This document shows positions 34,296 through 41,841 of a stretch of DNA of 64,000 nucleotides, in pieces. Numbering within the stretch: position 1 is the first letter of the stretch; each line of letters starts with the position of its first letter. The notes under the pieces are model-generated. The model did no database searches. It saw nothing but the letters and a program-made list of their open reading frames with translations, and was not told the DNA's origin. Made by a program: the position numbers and the translations under genes. The stretch comes from Bog-473 sp963754445 (GTDB lineage: Bacteria; Actinomycetota; Acidimicrobiia; Acidimicrobiales; RAAP-2): the NCBI GenBank assembly GCA_963754445.1, contig CAVWFT010000001.1, forward strand, positions 1,054,001 to 1,118,000, written 5' to 3'.

Positions 34296-35786
34296 GTGCT
34301 GGCGAGCGTCCGGGCCGTCGAGACACCCATCGTGTCTTCGGCCGGCGCCGCCCCTGTCGACGCTTCGGAGCCGAGCGCAGAAGCGGCCCGGCGACCGATT
34401 CCTCGGTGGGCCATCGAACTCGTCGGGCTCGCGCTTGGCATCGCGTTCATATCCGCCGTGGCCATGAATCGCTCGCTGTCCAACGATGCATTCTGGTCGC
34501 TGGCGGCCGGCCAGTGGATGATCGACCATCATCGCCTCATCGGCGCCGACCCGTTCAGTTACACCGAGACCCACCGGCGTTGGATCACCGACGAGTGGGG
34601 ATCCGAGGTCGTTCTCGCCGAGATGTACCGAGCGTTCGGTGCCTGGGCCTACACGGTGTACGCCGTCGTTCTCGGCGCTCTCTGTCTTGTGTCCAGTGCG
34701 GGGTACGCCAAGGTCCTCGGGGCGCGCGGTGGTCGGGTCGTCGTCATCACGCTGTTGCTCTCGATCGGCCTGGCCGGAGTCATCGTCGAAGATCGCGGCC
34801 TCGACTTCTCCTTGGTCTGGTTGCCCCTTGAGCTGTTGCTCCTGGCCAAGGCCCGTCAGGATCCCCGGTGGCTGCTCGTTCTTCCCGTCTTGTGCGTGGC
34901 ATGGGTCAACACGCACGGATCGGTCTTGGTCGGTCTCGGCATAATCAGTGTCGAGTTGGTCTGGTCGTTTGTGCCATCGAGCGTCGTGGCCAGGATCGGT
35001 GGGACGGCTCAATCGCCCCATACTGGAGCGTTGGCTCTCTCGCTTCTGGGCTGTGCCGTGGCGTCGTGCCTCACTCCCTACGGTCCAGGTCTGTTGGCCT
35101 ATGACGTGGGCGTCAGCGGCAACGGACAGATCGCCCAGTACATCTCGGAGTGGAACTCTCCTGACTTCCACTCGGTCATGGTGTTGCTGGTCTATCTGGT
35201 GCCCCTCACGGTCTTGATTGCCTGCATCCGGCGCCGGCACATGCCGGTGCTCGAGGGATCGCTTGCGGTCCTGCTCTTGGTGGAGGCCCTGCGCACGCAG
35301 CGGCTGGTCGTGTATCTGATGCTCGTCGCCGCCGGTCTGGCCGCGACCCTGCCGCCCCGGCCGGCTTGGGGGGCGTTTGCTCGCCGTTGGGTCGGTGCCG
35401 CCATGGCGGTGGCCGCCGTCGCCATCATCACCGTTCCCTCGGTACCGGCCGGGTCGATCGCGCCGTCACAGCCGGTGCAGGCCTTCACCTATCTGCAGGA
35501 TCACCCGGGTCGCATCTTCACCGAATACACCTGGGGTGACTACTCGATCCTTCGCCACCGGGCGACGTTTGTCGATGGGCGCACCGATCTCTTCGAAGGA
35601 AACGTCCTGACCGAGTTCTTCGACATCACGGACATGACGACCGACCCCGATCCGATTCTCGCCCGCTACCACGTCTCCTACGTGGTGTGGGCCCCGAGAA
35701 CCGGTCTTTCTGAGTACCTGTCGCACGATGCACGGTGGCATCTGGTCGATCGGACGAGTGTGGCGCTCGTCTTCGCCCGACGCTGA
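34296..35786 (+). CDS. polytopic membrane protein, GT-C-like
   Basis: A 496-residue protein with about ten TM helices (for example IELVGLALGIAFISAVAM, VVITLLLSIGLAGVIV). The first loop contains ADPFSYTETHRRWITDEWGSEV, and the C-terminal soluble tail has GRIFTEYTWGDYSILR, FVDGRTDLF and YHVSYVVWAP. I recognise this layout from actinobacterial membrane proteins with a GT-C-type fold that are presumed glycosyltransferases; activity is not proven. The GTG at 34296 has a strong purine-rich site (GAGGGGGGAG) upstream, while GTG 34263 would suit the TACCGT element. Ends ten bases before the convergent methyltransferase. Confidence 0.7.
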   Translation: MLASVRAVETPIVSSAGAAPVDASEPSAEAARRPIPRWAIELVGLALGIAFISAVAMNRSLSNDAFWSLAAGQWMIDHHRLIGADPFSYTETHRRWITDEWGSEVVLAEMYRAFGAWAYTVYAVVLGALCLVSSAGYAKVLGARGGRVVVITLLLSIGLAGVIVEDRGLDFSLVWLPLELLLLAKARQDPRWLLVLPVLCVAWVNTHGSVLVGLGIISVELVWSFVPSSVVARIGGTAQSPHTGALALSLLGCAVASCLTPYGPGLLAYDVGVSGNGQIAQYISEWNSPDFHSVMVLLVYLVPLTVLIACIRRRHMPVLEGSLAVLLLVEALRTQRLVVYLMLVAAGLAATLPPRPAWGAFARRWVGAAMAVAAVAIITVPSVPAGSIAPSQPVQAFTYLQDHPGRIFTEYTWGDYSILRHRATFVDGRTDLFEGNVLTEFFDITDMTTDPDPILARYHVSYVVWAPRTGLSEYLSHDARWHLVDRTSVALVFARR

Positions 35787-35795
35787 CGAACGCGC

Positions 35796-36533
35796 CTACC
35801 CGAAGACGGCCTGGATGCCACGGACATCGCCATCGTCGTCCGTCCACGTCTCAATTGCGTGATAGCCGTTCCCTTCGAGCGAAGACCTGACGGCCTCGCC
35901 CTGGTCGCCGCCCAATTCGAGGATGAGCTGGCCGCCGGGTCTGAGATATTCGGGAGCCCCGGCAACGACCCGCAGGAGCAGGTCGGTACCGTCGGTTCCA
36001 CCGTCGTAGTGGGCCACGTCCTCGTGGGTCAAGGTGTCGCGAGGGAGTAGTCGCAGGGCATCGGTTGGCACATAGGGGACCACGGCCACCACCACGTGCA
36101 GACTTCCCTTGAGGTCTCCGGGGAGAGGAGCAAAGAGGTCGCCGTGGTATGTCTCAACGCTGTTGGATCTGGCGTTGGCGACGGAAGCGGCATCGATATC
36201 GGTACCCACGACACGAGCCCGAGGACGCGCCGAGCTCAGCACGCGGGCGATCGCACCAGAACCGGTGCAGAGGTCCACGGCGGCGCCTCCATCGGGGAGC
36301 GCGGCCGTGGCGCGCCACGTCAGTTCGAGGCTTTGCCACCGCGGGACGTAGGTGCCGGTGTTGATCCGGATGTCCAAACCGGCGAAGGGAGCGTGCCCGA
36401 CGATCCAGGCCAGCGGTTCGCCGTCGACGCGGCGGGCCAACAGTGTCGACAACAGGGTGCGGTCCCCGCTGCTCGCCGCAAGCAATTCGTGCGCCTCCTC
36501 GTCCGCCGCGAGAAAGCCGGCAGCCGTCAACAC
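35796..36533 (-). CDS. PrmC/HemK-related methyltransferase with altered NPPY motif
   Basis: A 245-residue protein matching the putative protein N5-glutamine methyltransferase group. A short helical N-terminal domain (LTAAGFLAADEEAHELL) leads to GTYVPRWQSLEL, AVDLCTGSGAIARVL (SAM motif I) and VVGTDIDAASVANAR. The catalytic (N/D)PPY motif, or NAPY in this subgroup, is replaced by VVPYVPTDAL, losing the Asn that holds the glutamine amide. So catalysis on glutamine is doubtful. GTG start at 36533; no better start upstream, and the frame opens just after the MFS stop. It sits 84 bases downstream of the MFS gene on the same strand. Confidence 0.75.
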   Translation of the reverse strand: MLTAAGFLAADEEAHELLAASSGDRTLLSTLLARRVDGEPLAWIVGHAPFAGLDIRINTGTYVPRWQSLELTWRATAALPDGGAAVDLCTGSGAIARVLSSARPRARVVGTDIDAASVANARSNSVETYHGDLFAPLPGDLKGSLHVVVAVVPYVPTDALRLLPRDTLTHEDVAHYDGGTDGTDLLLRVVAGAPEYLRPGGQLILELGGDQGEAVRSSLEGNGYHAIETWTDDDGDVRGIQAVFG

Positions 36534-36617
36534 CCGAGTCAGCGACGGCAGGTCGGGATCGTGTCCTCCGGAGCTGGTGGGGCCGATTTCAGGCGGCAGC
36601 GTGGGATCCGTGAGAGG

Positions 36618-38186
36618 TCATTCCATCATGGCGCCGGCCACGTGCGGTCCAGCGGTGTCGTCGTCCTCGCCCTGTGCGTCACCGATCGGACCACCGGAGG
36701 ACTGAGCGGCCCCGTGGTTGGGTAGGAACAGCGTCGGAATGAAGGCAATGAGGATGGCGCCGACCGACCACCAGAAGGTGTGGGCGAACGCCGCGGCGAC
36801 GGGGTCGGCGACCTGGGGAGGCAACTTGACGGCGGAGGATATGACGCCGGCGCTGCCCCCCGCCTTGCTGGCCAACGGGCCTAGGTTCGCAATGATCTGG
36901 CGCTCGAGTACCACCGCGAACAATGCCGTCGCCACCGAGCCGCCGGCGAGGCGCATGATGTTCATGACCGTCGAGGCCTTCGGGATTTCTGCGTGGTTGA
37001 GGCCCATGTAGGCGGCAGCAGTCACCGGCATCATCGTGAGTCCGAGGCCGATGCCGCGCGCGAAGAGGGTGACAGCAAGCAGTCCTTCGCTGGTCGAAGA
37101 GGTCACGAAGGCAAATGGGATCGTGGCAGCCGCCATCACGAGAATTCCCACGGGCACGATGCGGCGCGGGCCGAACTGGTCCGTCATCCTGCCGGACCAG
37201 CGCATCGTGCACATTGCTCCGATGCCTTGCGGCGCCATCAAGAGCCCGGCCATCCAGGCCTCTTGCCCACGGGCCACCTGGTAATAGATCGGCAGGAGGA
37301 ACATGGAGCCGAAGAGTGTGGCTCCGATGACGAAGATGCAGACATTGGCGATTGCGAAATTCCGGTCACGGAACGGGTGGAGATCCAAGAGCGGGTTCTT
37401 GACGTGTAGCGCGTGGAGGACGAATCCGATCGTCAAGAGGATGCCCAGAGTGAAACTGACGACCACCGATGTGCTGGTGAAGCTCCCGGTGGTGCCGACT
37501 TCCGAGAGTGCATAGAGCAACAGCACCAGGCCCGGAGACAGGAGGCAGAAGCCGAGAGTGTCGAACGGCGTTGCGAAGCGCTCTTCGGTGTCGAACTTGG
37601 GGAGCCACCTGCTCGAAAGCACGAGGGCCACAATGCCAATGGGCACGTTGACGAAGAAGATCCAGCGCCAGCTGAAGTTGGAGACGATGATGCCGCCGAG
37701 CACAGGGCCGAGGACGGGCCCCATGACCATGGGCACGCCGATGATGCTCATGACCCGACCCATTCGCTGCGGTCCCGCGGCGCGGGCAAGGATCGACTGA
37801 CCGACGGGGAGGAGCATGCCGCCGCCGATGCCCTGGAGGACGCGGAAGGCGATGAGGGAGTTGGCCGACCAGGCCAAACCGCACAGGCTCGATCCAACGA
37901 TGAAGAGCAGGATCGACAGTTGCCAGACGTTGCGGGCCCCGTAGCGATCGACTGCCCAACCCGTCACGGGCGTCACGAGGGCCAAGGCGAGCAGATACCC
38001 CGTGGCGACCCATTGGATCGTCGTGACCGAGACGTGGAAGTCACGGGCCAACGTGGCCAGGGCGACGGCCACGATGGTGGTGTCCAGGATCGACATGATC
38101 GAACCCAGGACGACGACCGAGGAGGTCCGTCGAAGCTCGGGGGACAGGGTGAAGGACTCTGCGGAGCCGGGTTTCGTGCGTGTCAT
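36618..38186 (-). CDS. MFS multidrug efflux transporter, DHA2 family (14 TM)
   Basis: A 522-residue EmrB/QacA-type exporter. Motif D1 is MSILDTTIVAVAL in TM1, motif A is GWAVDRYGARNVW, motif B is RVLQGIGGG, and antiporter motif C is GVPMVMGPVLGPVLGG. About 14 TM helices are followed by a hydrophilic acidic tail (GEDDDTAGP). The ATG at 38186 lies next to a divergent MarR gene, the usual arrangement for drug-inducible efflux. On the minus strand, TAAAGT six bases upstream or TATTGT with TTGACA at 16 bases could drive it. Confidence 0.9.
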   Translation of the reverse strand: MTRTKPGSAESFTLSPELRRTSSVVVLGSIMSILDTTIVAVALATLARDFHVSVTTIQWVATGYLLALALVTPVTGWAVDRYGARNVWQLSILLFIVGSSLCGLAWSANSLIAFRVLQGIGGGMLLPVGQSILARAAGPQRMGRVMSIIGVPMVMGPVLGPVLGGIIVSNFSWRWIFFVNVPIGIVALVLSSRWLPKFDTEERFATPFDTLGFCLLSPGLVLLLYALSEVGTTGSFTSTSVVVSFTLGILLTIGFVLHALHVKNPLLDLHPFRDRNFAIANVCIFVIGATLFGSMFLLPIYYQVARGQEAWMAGLLMAPQGIGAMCTMRWSGRMTDQFGPRRIVPVGILVMAAATIPFAFVTSSTSEGLLAVTLFARGIGLGLTMMPVTAAAYMGLNHAEIPKASTVMNIMRLAGGSVATALFAVVLERQIIANLGPLASKAGGSAGVISSAVKLPPQVADPVAAAFAHTFWWSVGAILIAFIPTLFLPNHGAAQSSGGPIGDAQGEDDDTAGPHVAGAMME

Positions 38187-38192
38187 GGAGAT

Positions 38193-38211
38193 ACTTTACA
38201 ATAGTCAAAGT
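38193..38211. promoter_or_regulatory. candidate MarR operator ACTTT-N9-AAAGT
   Basis: An inverted repeat with five-base arms covers the MFS -10 region. Its AT content stands out from the surroundings, and its position fits repression of the pump. Confidence 0.4.
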
Positions 38212-38225
38212 TCTGGTGTTGTCAA
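38193..38225 (-). promoter_or_regulatory. promoter of the MFS gene overlapping the MarR promoter
   Basis: On minus, TTGACA (38225-38220) is 16 bases from TATTGT (38203-38198), and TAAAGT (38198-38193) is six bases from the ATG. Its -35 uses the same TTGTCAA bases as the rightward MarR promoter. Confidence 0.5.
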
Positions 38226-38247
38226 GGACTTCGTTGGGCGCGACAAT
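38219..38247 (+). promoter_or_regulatory. promoter TTGTCA-N17-GACAAT, leaderless
   Basis: TTGTCA at 38219-38224 and GACAAT at 38242-38247 have ideal 17-base spacing, and the -10 is six bases before the MarR ATG at 38254. This fixes the start against longer open frames. Confidence 0.65.
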
Positions 38248-38253
38248 CACCGC

Positions 38254-38757
38254 ATGGGAATGGCCGAGGACGTCTTCGAACGCTTGCGCCAGGTGACGTT
38301 TGATGGAGAGCACGCCGAGCGTATGGCCGCCTTGAACGGCCGGATGAAGCTCTCTCCCGGAGTGATCAAGACCCTTATTCGCCTGTACAAGGAAGACGGG
38401 ATCTCCATGGGGGACATGGCCCGGGGCATCGGGGTCGACCCCTCGTACGTGACCGCCCTCGTGGATGATCTGGATGAACGCGGCCTGGCCCGGCGCGAGC
38501 CCGCTCCAGAGGATCGTCGGGTGAAGATCATCGTCCTGACCCAGGAGGGCAGAACTCTGGCGGAGGAGATCGACGCCATCCTCTCGGTTCCCCCCGCTTC
38601 TTTCGGTGCGCTGTCAGAGGCGGAACTGCGTCAGATGCGCGAGCTCCTCGACAAGATCCTCGCGGCGCGGGATGGGGACGGAACAGCGAGGCAAAGCACC
38701 GCAACGGCCGTGATCGCGAAGGATGCACGAAGCGTGACTGCGGGCACGTCTTCGTAG
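38254..38757 (+). CDS. MarR family regulator of the divergent efflux pump
   Basis: A 167-residue winged-helix regulator: MKLSPGVIKTLIRLYKEDGISMGDMARGIGVDPSYVTALVDDLDERGL is the HTH and ARREPAPEDRRVKIIVLTQEG the wing with the D-x-R motif. The C-terminal 30 residues (GTARQSTATAVIAKDARS) look disordered. The frame is open from 38002, but the promoter just upstream fixes ATG 38254. It very likely controls the pump at 36618-38186 and itself, with a lipophilic or aromatic ligand as in other MarR proteins. Confidence 0.88.
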   Translation: MGMAEDVFERLRQVTFDGEHAERMAALNGRMKLSPGVIKTLIRLYKEDGISMGDMARGIGVDPSYVTALVDDLDERGLARREPAPEDRRVKIIVLTQEGRTLAEEIDAILSVPPASFGALSEAELRQMRELLDKILAARDGDGTARQSTATAVIAKDARSVTAGTSS

Positions 38758-38784
38758 GTTGCCCCTGCCCGGTAGCGGTCCCAG

Positions 38785-38790
38785 TAACGT
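38785..38790 (+). promoter_or_regulatory. putative leaderless -10 element TAACGT
   Basis: TAACGT lies seven bases before an ATG at 38798 that opens an 11-codon frame overlapping the start of the ABC ATPase gene. Confidence 0.45.
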
Positions 38791-38797
38791 CGGAGTG

Positions 38798-38833
38798 ATG
38801 TTCGATGGGGGGGTGGGGACGTGCCTGCAGTAG
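38798..38833 (+). CDS. 11-residue leaderless leader peptide overlapping the ABC exporter start
   Basis: ATG at 38798 encodes MFDGGVGTCLQ and stops at TAG 38831-38833, ten bases beyond the GTG start of the ABC ATPase in another frame. Ribosomes terminating here could backtrack to the GTG at 38821. Confidence 0.35.
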   Translation: MFDGGVGTCLQ

Positions 38834-39774
38834 TCGTCGATCATCTCGCCAAGTCCTACGGCGACACCGTGGCGGTCCGCGACGTGTCCTTCGAGGTCCA
38901 GCCGGGCGAGGTGTTCGCCCTGTTGGGACCGAACGGTGCCGGAAAGACGACGACGGTCGAGATCCTCGAGGGTTTCCGCGACCGCAGCGGTGGTCGAGTG
39001 GAGACCCTGGGTGTCGACCCAGCGGATCGGGGACTGCAGCGATGGCTGCGGACCCGTATCGGGGTCGTGCTTCAAGAGCTCGCCATCGAGCCGTACTACT
39101 CCGTGCGTCAGGTGCTGACGCGCAATGCCGGCTACTACCCGAATCCACGGCCCGTGGACGAAGTGATCGAGTTGATCGGGCTCGCCGAGAAGGCGGACGA
39201 TCGGATCAAGCGGCTGTCGGGGGGGCAGCAGCGTCGGCTCGACGTCGGCCTCGGCATTATCGGGAACCCGGACCTGCTCTTCCTCGACGAGCCCACGACC
39301 GGACTCGATCCGTCGGGACGGCGTGACACGTGGGAGCTGATCCGCCGTCTGGCGGGGTCGGGGACCACGGTGTTGCTGACGACGCACTACATGGACGAGG
39401 TGGAGGCTTTGGCCGACCGGGTGGCCGTGTTGTTCGGCCAAGAGGTCGTGGCTTCGGGGACACCATCGTCCATCGGTGGGCGGGATCTTGGAGCAGTGAC
39501 CATCCGCTTCAAATTGCCCGATGGCGTGGCCAGCGGCGAGGTGCCGATGCTGTCGGGAGGGGTCGGGTCGACGACAGTCGAACCGGTCGAGGACGGTCAT
39601 GTCGAGATTCATACCGAGGAGGAACTGCGGGTGTTGCACGACATCACCGGGTGGGCGCTCGAGCGCGGGTACGCGCTGGCCGGGTTGTCGGTGCTCCGGG
39701 TCTCTCTCGAGGACGTCTATCTGGGGCTCACCAACAGTTCGGACGCCACGGCGACAGTGTCGGAAAAGCCATGA
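38821..39774 (+). CDS. ABC-2 type exporter, ATP-binding subunit
   Basis: A 317-residue ATPase with Walker A GPNGAGKTTTVEIL, Q-loop VLQE, signature LSGGQQRRLDVGLG, Walker B LLFLDEPTTGLD and switch THYMDE. The C-terminal 100 residues are the extension of DrrA/CcmA-like drug or polymer exporters. A GGGGG-rich sequence precedes the GTG start. The stop overlaps the permease start as ATGA, so the two subunits are translated together. Substrate: possibly a drug or a lipid; not deducible. Confidence 0.9.
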   Translation: MPAVVVDHLAKSYGDTVAVRDVSFEVQPGEVFALLGPNGAGKTTTVEILEGFRDRSGGRVETLGVDPADRGLQRWLRTRIGVVLQELAIEPYYSVRQVLTRNAGYYPNPRPVDEVIELIGLAEKADDRIKRLSGGQQRRLDVGLGIIGNPDLLFLDEPTTGLDPSGRRDTWELIRRLAGSGTTVLLTTHYMDEVEALADRVAVLFGQEVVASGTPSSIGGRDLGAVTIRFKLPDGVASGEVPMLSGGVGSTTVEPVEDGHVEIHTEEELRVLHDITGWALERGYALAGLSVLRVSLEDVYLGLTNSSDATATVSEKP

Positions 39775-40640
39775 GCGCCATGCGGCCGACCACCTCGTCG
39801 GGGTCAGGTTCGTCGAATGGGGCGGTCGTCGGCGCCAATGGGACGTCTGACGTACCGCTCCGGGGCTCTTTCAGGGGCCCCGGTGATTTCCTCCTCGTGG
39901 CGCGTCAGGTTCGGTTCGAGCAGCTGTCGTTCTGGCTGAACCCGATCGGCGCCGCCCTGACCATCGGCTTCTCAGTCGTATTCATCGTGATCTTCGAGTC
40001 GACGTCGGGTCATTCGACGGTCAAATTCCTGCACCACATCAATCTCGGGCAGTACTACATTCCGGCGTTCGTTACCTACGGGGTGATGGCGGCGTGTTTC
40101 AATATATTGGCGATCGCCCTGGTGAATCGCCGGGAGTTGGGGCTCCTCAAACGCTTGCGGCTCAGCCCGTTGCCCACGTGGATGCTCCTGGCGGCCATCT
40201 TCGCAAACTCAATGATCGTTGCCACGATCCAGATCGTGCTGGTGCTCCTGGTCGGATGGCTCGGTTACGGCGTGAGCGGTCCCCACGACATCCTCGGTTT
40301 CGTCATCGTCCTGATCGTCGGGATGCTGAGTTTCACCGCACTCGGCGTCGGAATCAGCACAATCGTGCCCAACGCCGATGCGGCCGGTCCGATCGTCAGC
40401 CTCGTCTTCTTCATCCTGGTTGCACTCTCGGGCCTGTACTTCCCGGTGAAAGCGGGGTCGGGATTGTCGACGTTCACCAATTTCTTCCCGATCCGCCATC
40501 TCATCACTGCGTCCGTCGACAGCTTCAACGCCGTCCCGGGCACCTCGATCTGGAATGACGTGCTGGTGATCGCCCTTTGGGGCGTGGCTGGAGTATTCGT
40601 CGCGGTACGTCGCTGGACCTGGTCTCCGAAGCGTGGATAG
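39771..40640 (+). CDS. ABC-2 type exporter, permease subunit
   Basis: A 289-residue membrane protein with six TM helices in ABC-2 arrangement. After a Ser/Gly-rich cytoplasmic start it has VRFEQLSFWLNPIGAALTIGF, then NRRELGLLKRLRLSPLPTW, the conserved loop contacting the ATPase, and VVALSGLYFPV-type TM5 region. It pairs with the preceding ATPase gene through a four-base overlap, forming a DrrAB-like exporter. Confidence 0.88.
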   Translation: MSAMRPTTSSGSGSSNGAVVGANGTSDVPLRGSFRGPGDFLLVARQVRFEQLSFWLNPIGAALTIGFSVVFIVIFESTSGHSTVKFLHHINLGQYYIPAFVTYGVMAACFNILAIALVNRRELGLLKRLRLSPLPTWMLLAAIFANSMIVATIQIVLVLLVGWLGYGVSGPHDILGFVIVLIVGMLSFTALGVGISTIVPNADAAGPIVSLVFFILVALSGLYFPVKAGSGLSTFTNFFPIRHLITASVDSFNAVPGTSIWNDVLVIALWGVAGVFVAVRRWTWSPKRG

Positions 40641-40676
40641 AGGGTAAGTCGGGGCCCTCATCGACGTTCTCCCTTC

Positions 40677-40919
40677 ATGAGTCGAGGGAGAGTGAGCACA
40701 GCGATCTGGGAGGCCCTGCCCGAGCCCGTGCGGATCCAGATGCGCAGCCGGCGAGCCGAGTTCCGTGGCTTGGGCCAGGTCAAGATGAACCAGGCTCTGT
40801 TGGCGAAGAAGCTGGCTGAGCTGGAAATGCAGCCGGTCGGCGCTCACGCTCTTGGTCGGTGCCCGCTCGGCGCGACGCTGTCGCGCGCACGGCGCGACGC
40901 TGTGCGCGTGCGAGGTTGA
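40677..40919 (+). CDS. small ORF, possibly a leader domain of the following methyltransferase
   Basis: 80 codons; the first 54 residues look protein-like and basic-helical (STAIWEALPEPVRIQMRS, VKMNQALLAKKLAELEMQ), whereas the rest is translated repeat DNA. GACGTT eight bases before the ATG is a weak -10 candidate. It may be a separate small protein or the N-terminal part of the next gene, split by a frameshift in the 22-bp repeats. Confidence 0.35.
   Translation: MSRGRVSTAIWEALPEPVRIQMRSRRAEFRGLGQVKMNQALLAKKLAELEMQPVGAHALGRCPLGATLSRARRDAVRVRG
40869..40912. repeat. 22-bp tandem duplication
   Basis: Two units starting GGCGCGACGCTGT at 40869 and 40891 differ mainly in their last nine bases. 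They separate the small ORF from the methyltransferase start. Confidence 0.7.
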
Positions 40920-40953
40920 GCCTCCTTCGGCCTCGTCGAACCGGTCGACCGGG

Positions 40954-41796
40954 ATGTTCCCGCCGAATGCGGAGACCGTCGAAGCGGCGCTCGCCGGGTT
41001 CCCTGGGGAACTGCGGTCGCGGCTTTGCACCCAGGCCCAGATGGGGGAGCCCTGGTATGCCCAGTGCTGCGACGCTTGCGGTGAACCGCCACGCCTCAAT
41101 CGCAAGCTTTGGGAGTTCGCCTACATCGCCCACGTGCTCGATTCCCTAGGTCTGTTGGAGGCGGGACGACATGGGTTGGGATTCGGAGTCGGCCGTGAGC
41201 CGTTGGTTCCTGCGTTCGCCAATCGGGGTGCGACCATCGTCGCCACTGACCTGGCCGCCACAGCGCGGGAAGCCCTGGGTTGGGCACGCTCGGGTCAACA
41301 CGCCGACTCCGTGGAGGCGATGCAACGGTCGGAACTGTGTGATCCCGATCGTTTCCGGCGATTGGTCTCGTTTCGTCCGGTGGACATGCGTGCGATCCCG
41401 GGCGATCTGCGAGGCTTCGATTTCTGTTGGTCCTCGTGTGCCTTCGAACATCTCGGGAGTCTCGAGAACGGGTTGAATTTCGTGGAGCGCTCCCTCGACA
41501 CGCTTGCTCCCGGCGGTGTCGCCGTCCACACGACGGAGTACAACTGCGATTCGAATGAGGCCACCATCGAGAACGGACCGACGGTCGTCTACCGGGAGCG
41601 CGACATCCGAGCCCTCGTCCAGCGCCTGGAGTCGGCGGGGCACCAGGTAGCCGTGCTCGATCTCGACCAGGGGGACGGTCTCTTGGACCGGTATGTGGAT
41701 ACTCCCCCCTATGTGGAGGAACCGTGTCTGCGCCGCTGGTATCTCTCGTGCACCATTACCTCGCTGGCTCTGGTCATACGGGCTCGTCAGGATTGA
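40954..41796 (+). CDS. SAM-dependent methyltransferase, glycan-cluster type
   Basis: A 280-residue protein with a degenerate SAM-binding region (GLGFGVGREPLVPAFANRGATIVATDLAA) and GFDFCWSSCAFEHLGSLENGL, the post-II motif of class I methyltransferases of this type, then GGVAVHTTEYN. Two Cys pairs (CCDACG near residue 32) recall a small zinc site. Proteins of this kind occur in polysaccharide loci and probably methylate sugars. The start at 40954 is the first ATG; a TTG at 40852 is possible. It is convergent with the GT8-like gene. Confidence 0.68.
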   Translation: MFPPNAETVEAALAGFPGELRSRLCTQAQMGEPWYAQCCDACGEPPRLNRKLWEFAYIAHVLDSLGLLEAGRHGLGFGVGREPLVPAFANRGATIVATDLAATAREALGWARSGQHADSVEAMQRSELCDPDRFRRLVSFRPVDMRAIPGDLRGFDFCWSSCAFEHLGSLENGLNFVERSLDTLAPGGVAVHTTEYNCDSNEATIENGPTVVYRERDIRALVQRLESAGHQVAVLDLDQGDGLLDRYVDTPPYVEEPCLRRWYLSCTITSLALVIRARQD

Positions 41797-41841
41797 ACGG
41801 GTGTCGTCGACCCCTGGGGTCCCTGACGTCCGACGGTGTGA

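Noticed and set aside
38002..38253. Longer N-terminus of the efflux-linked MarR protein
   Set aside because: It would overlap the pump gene and both promoters; the TTGTCA/GACAAT promoter places the start at 38254.
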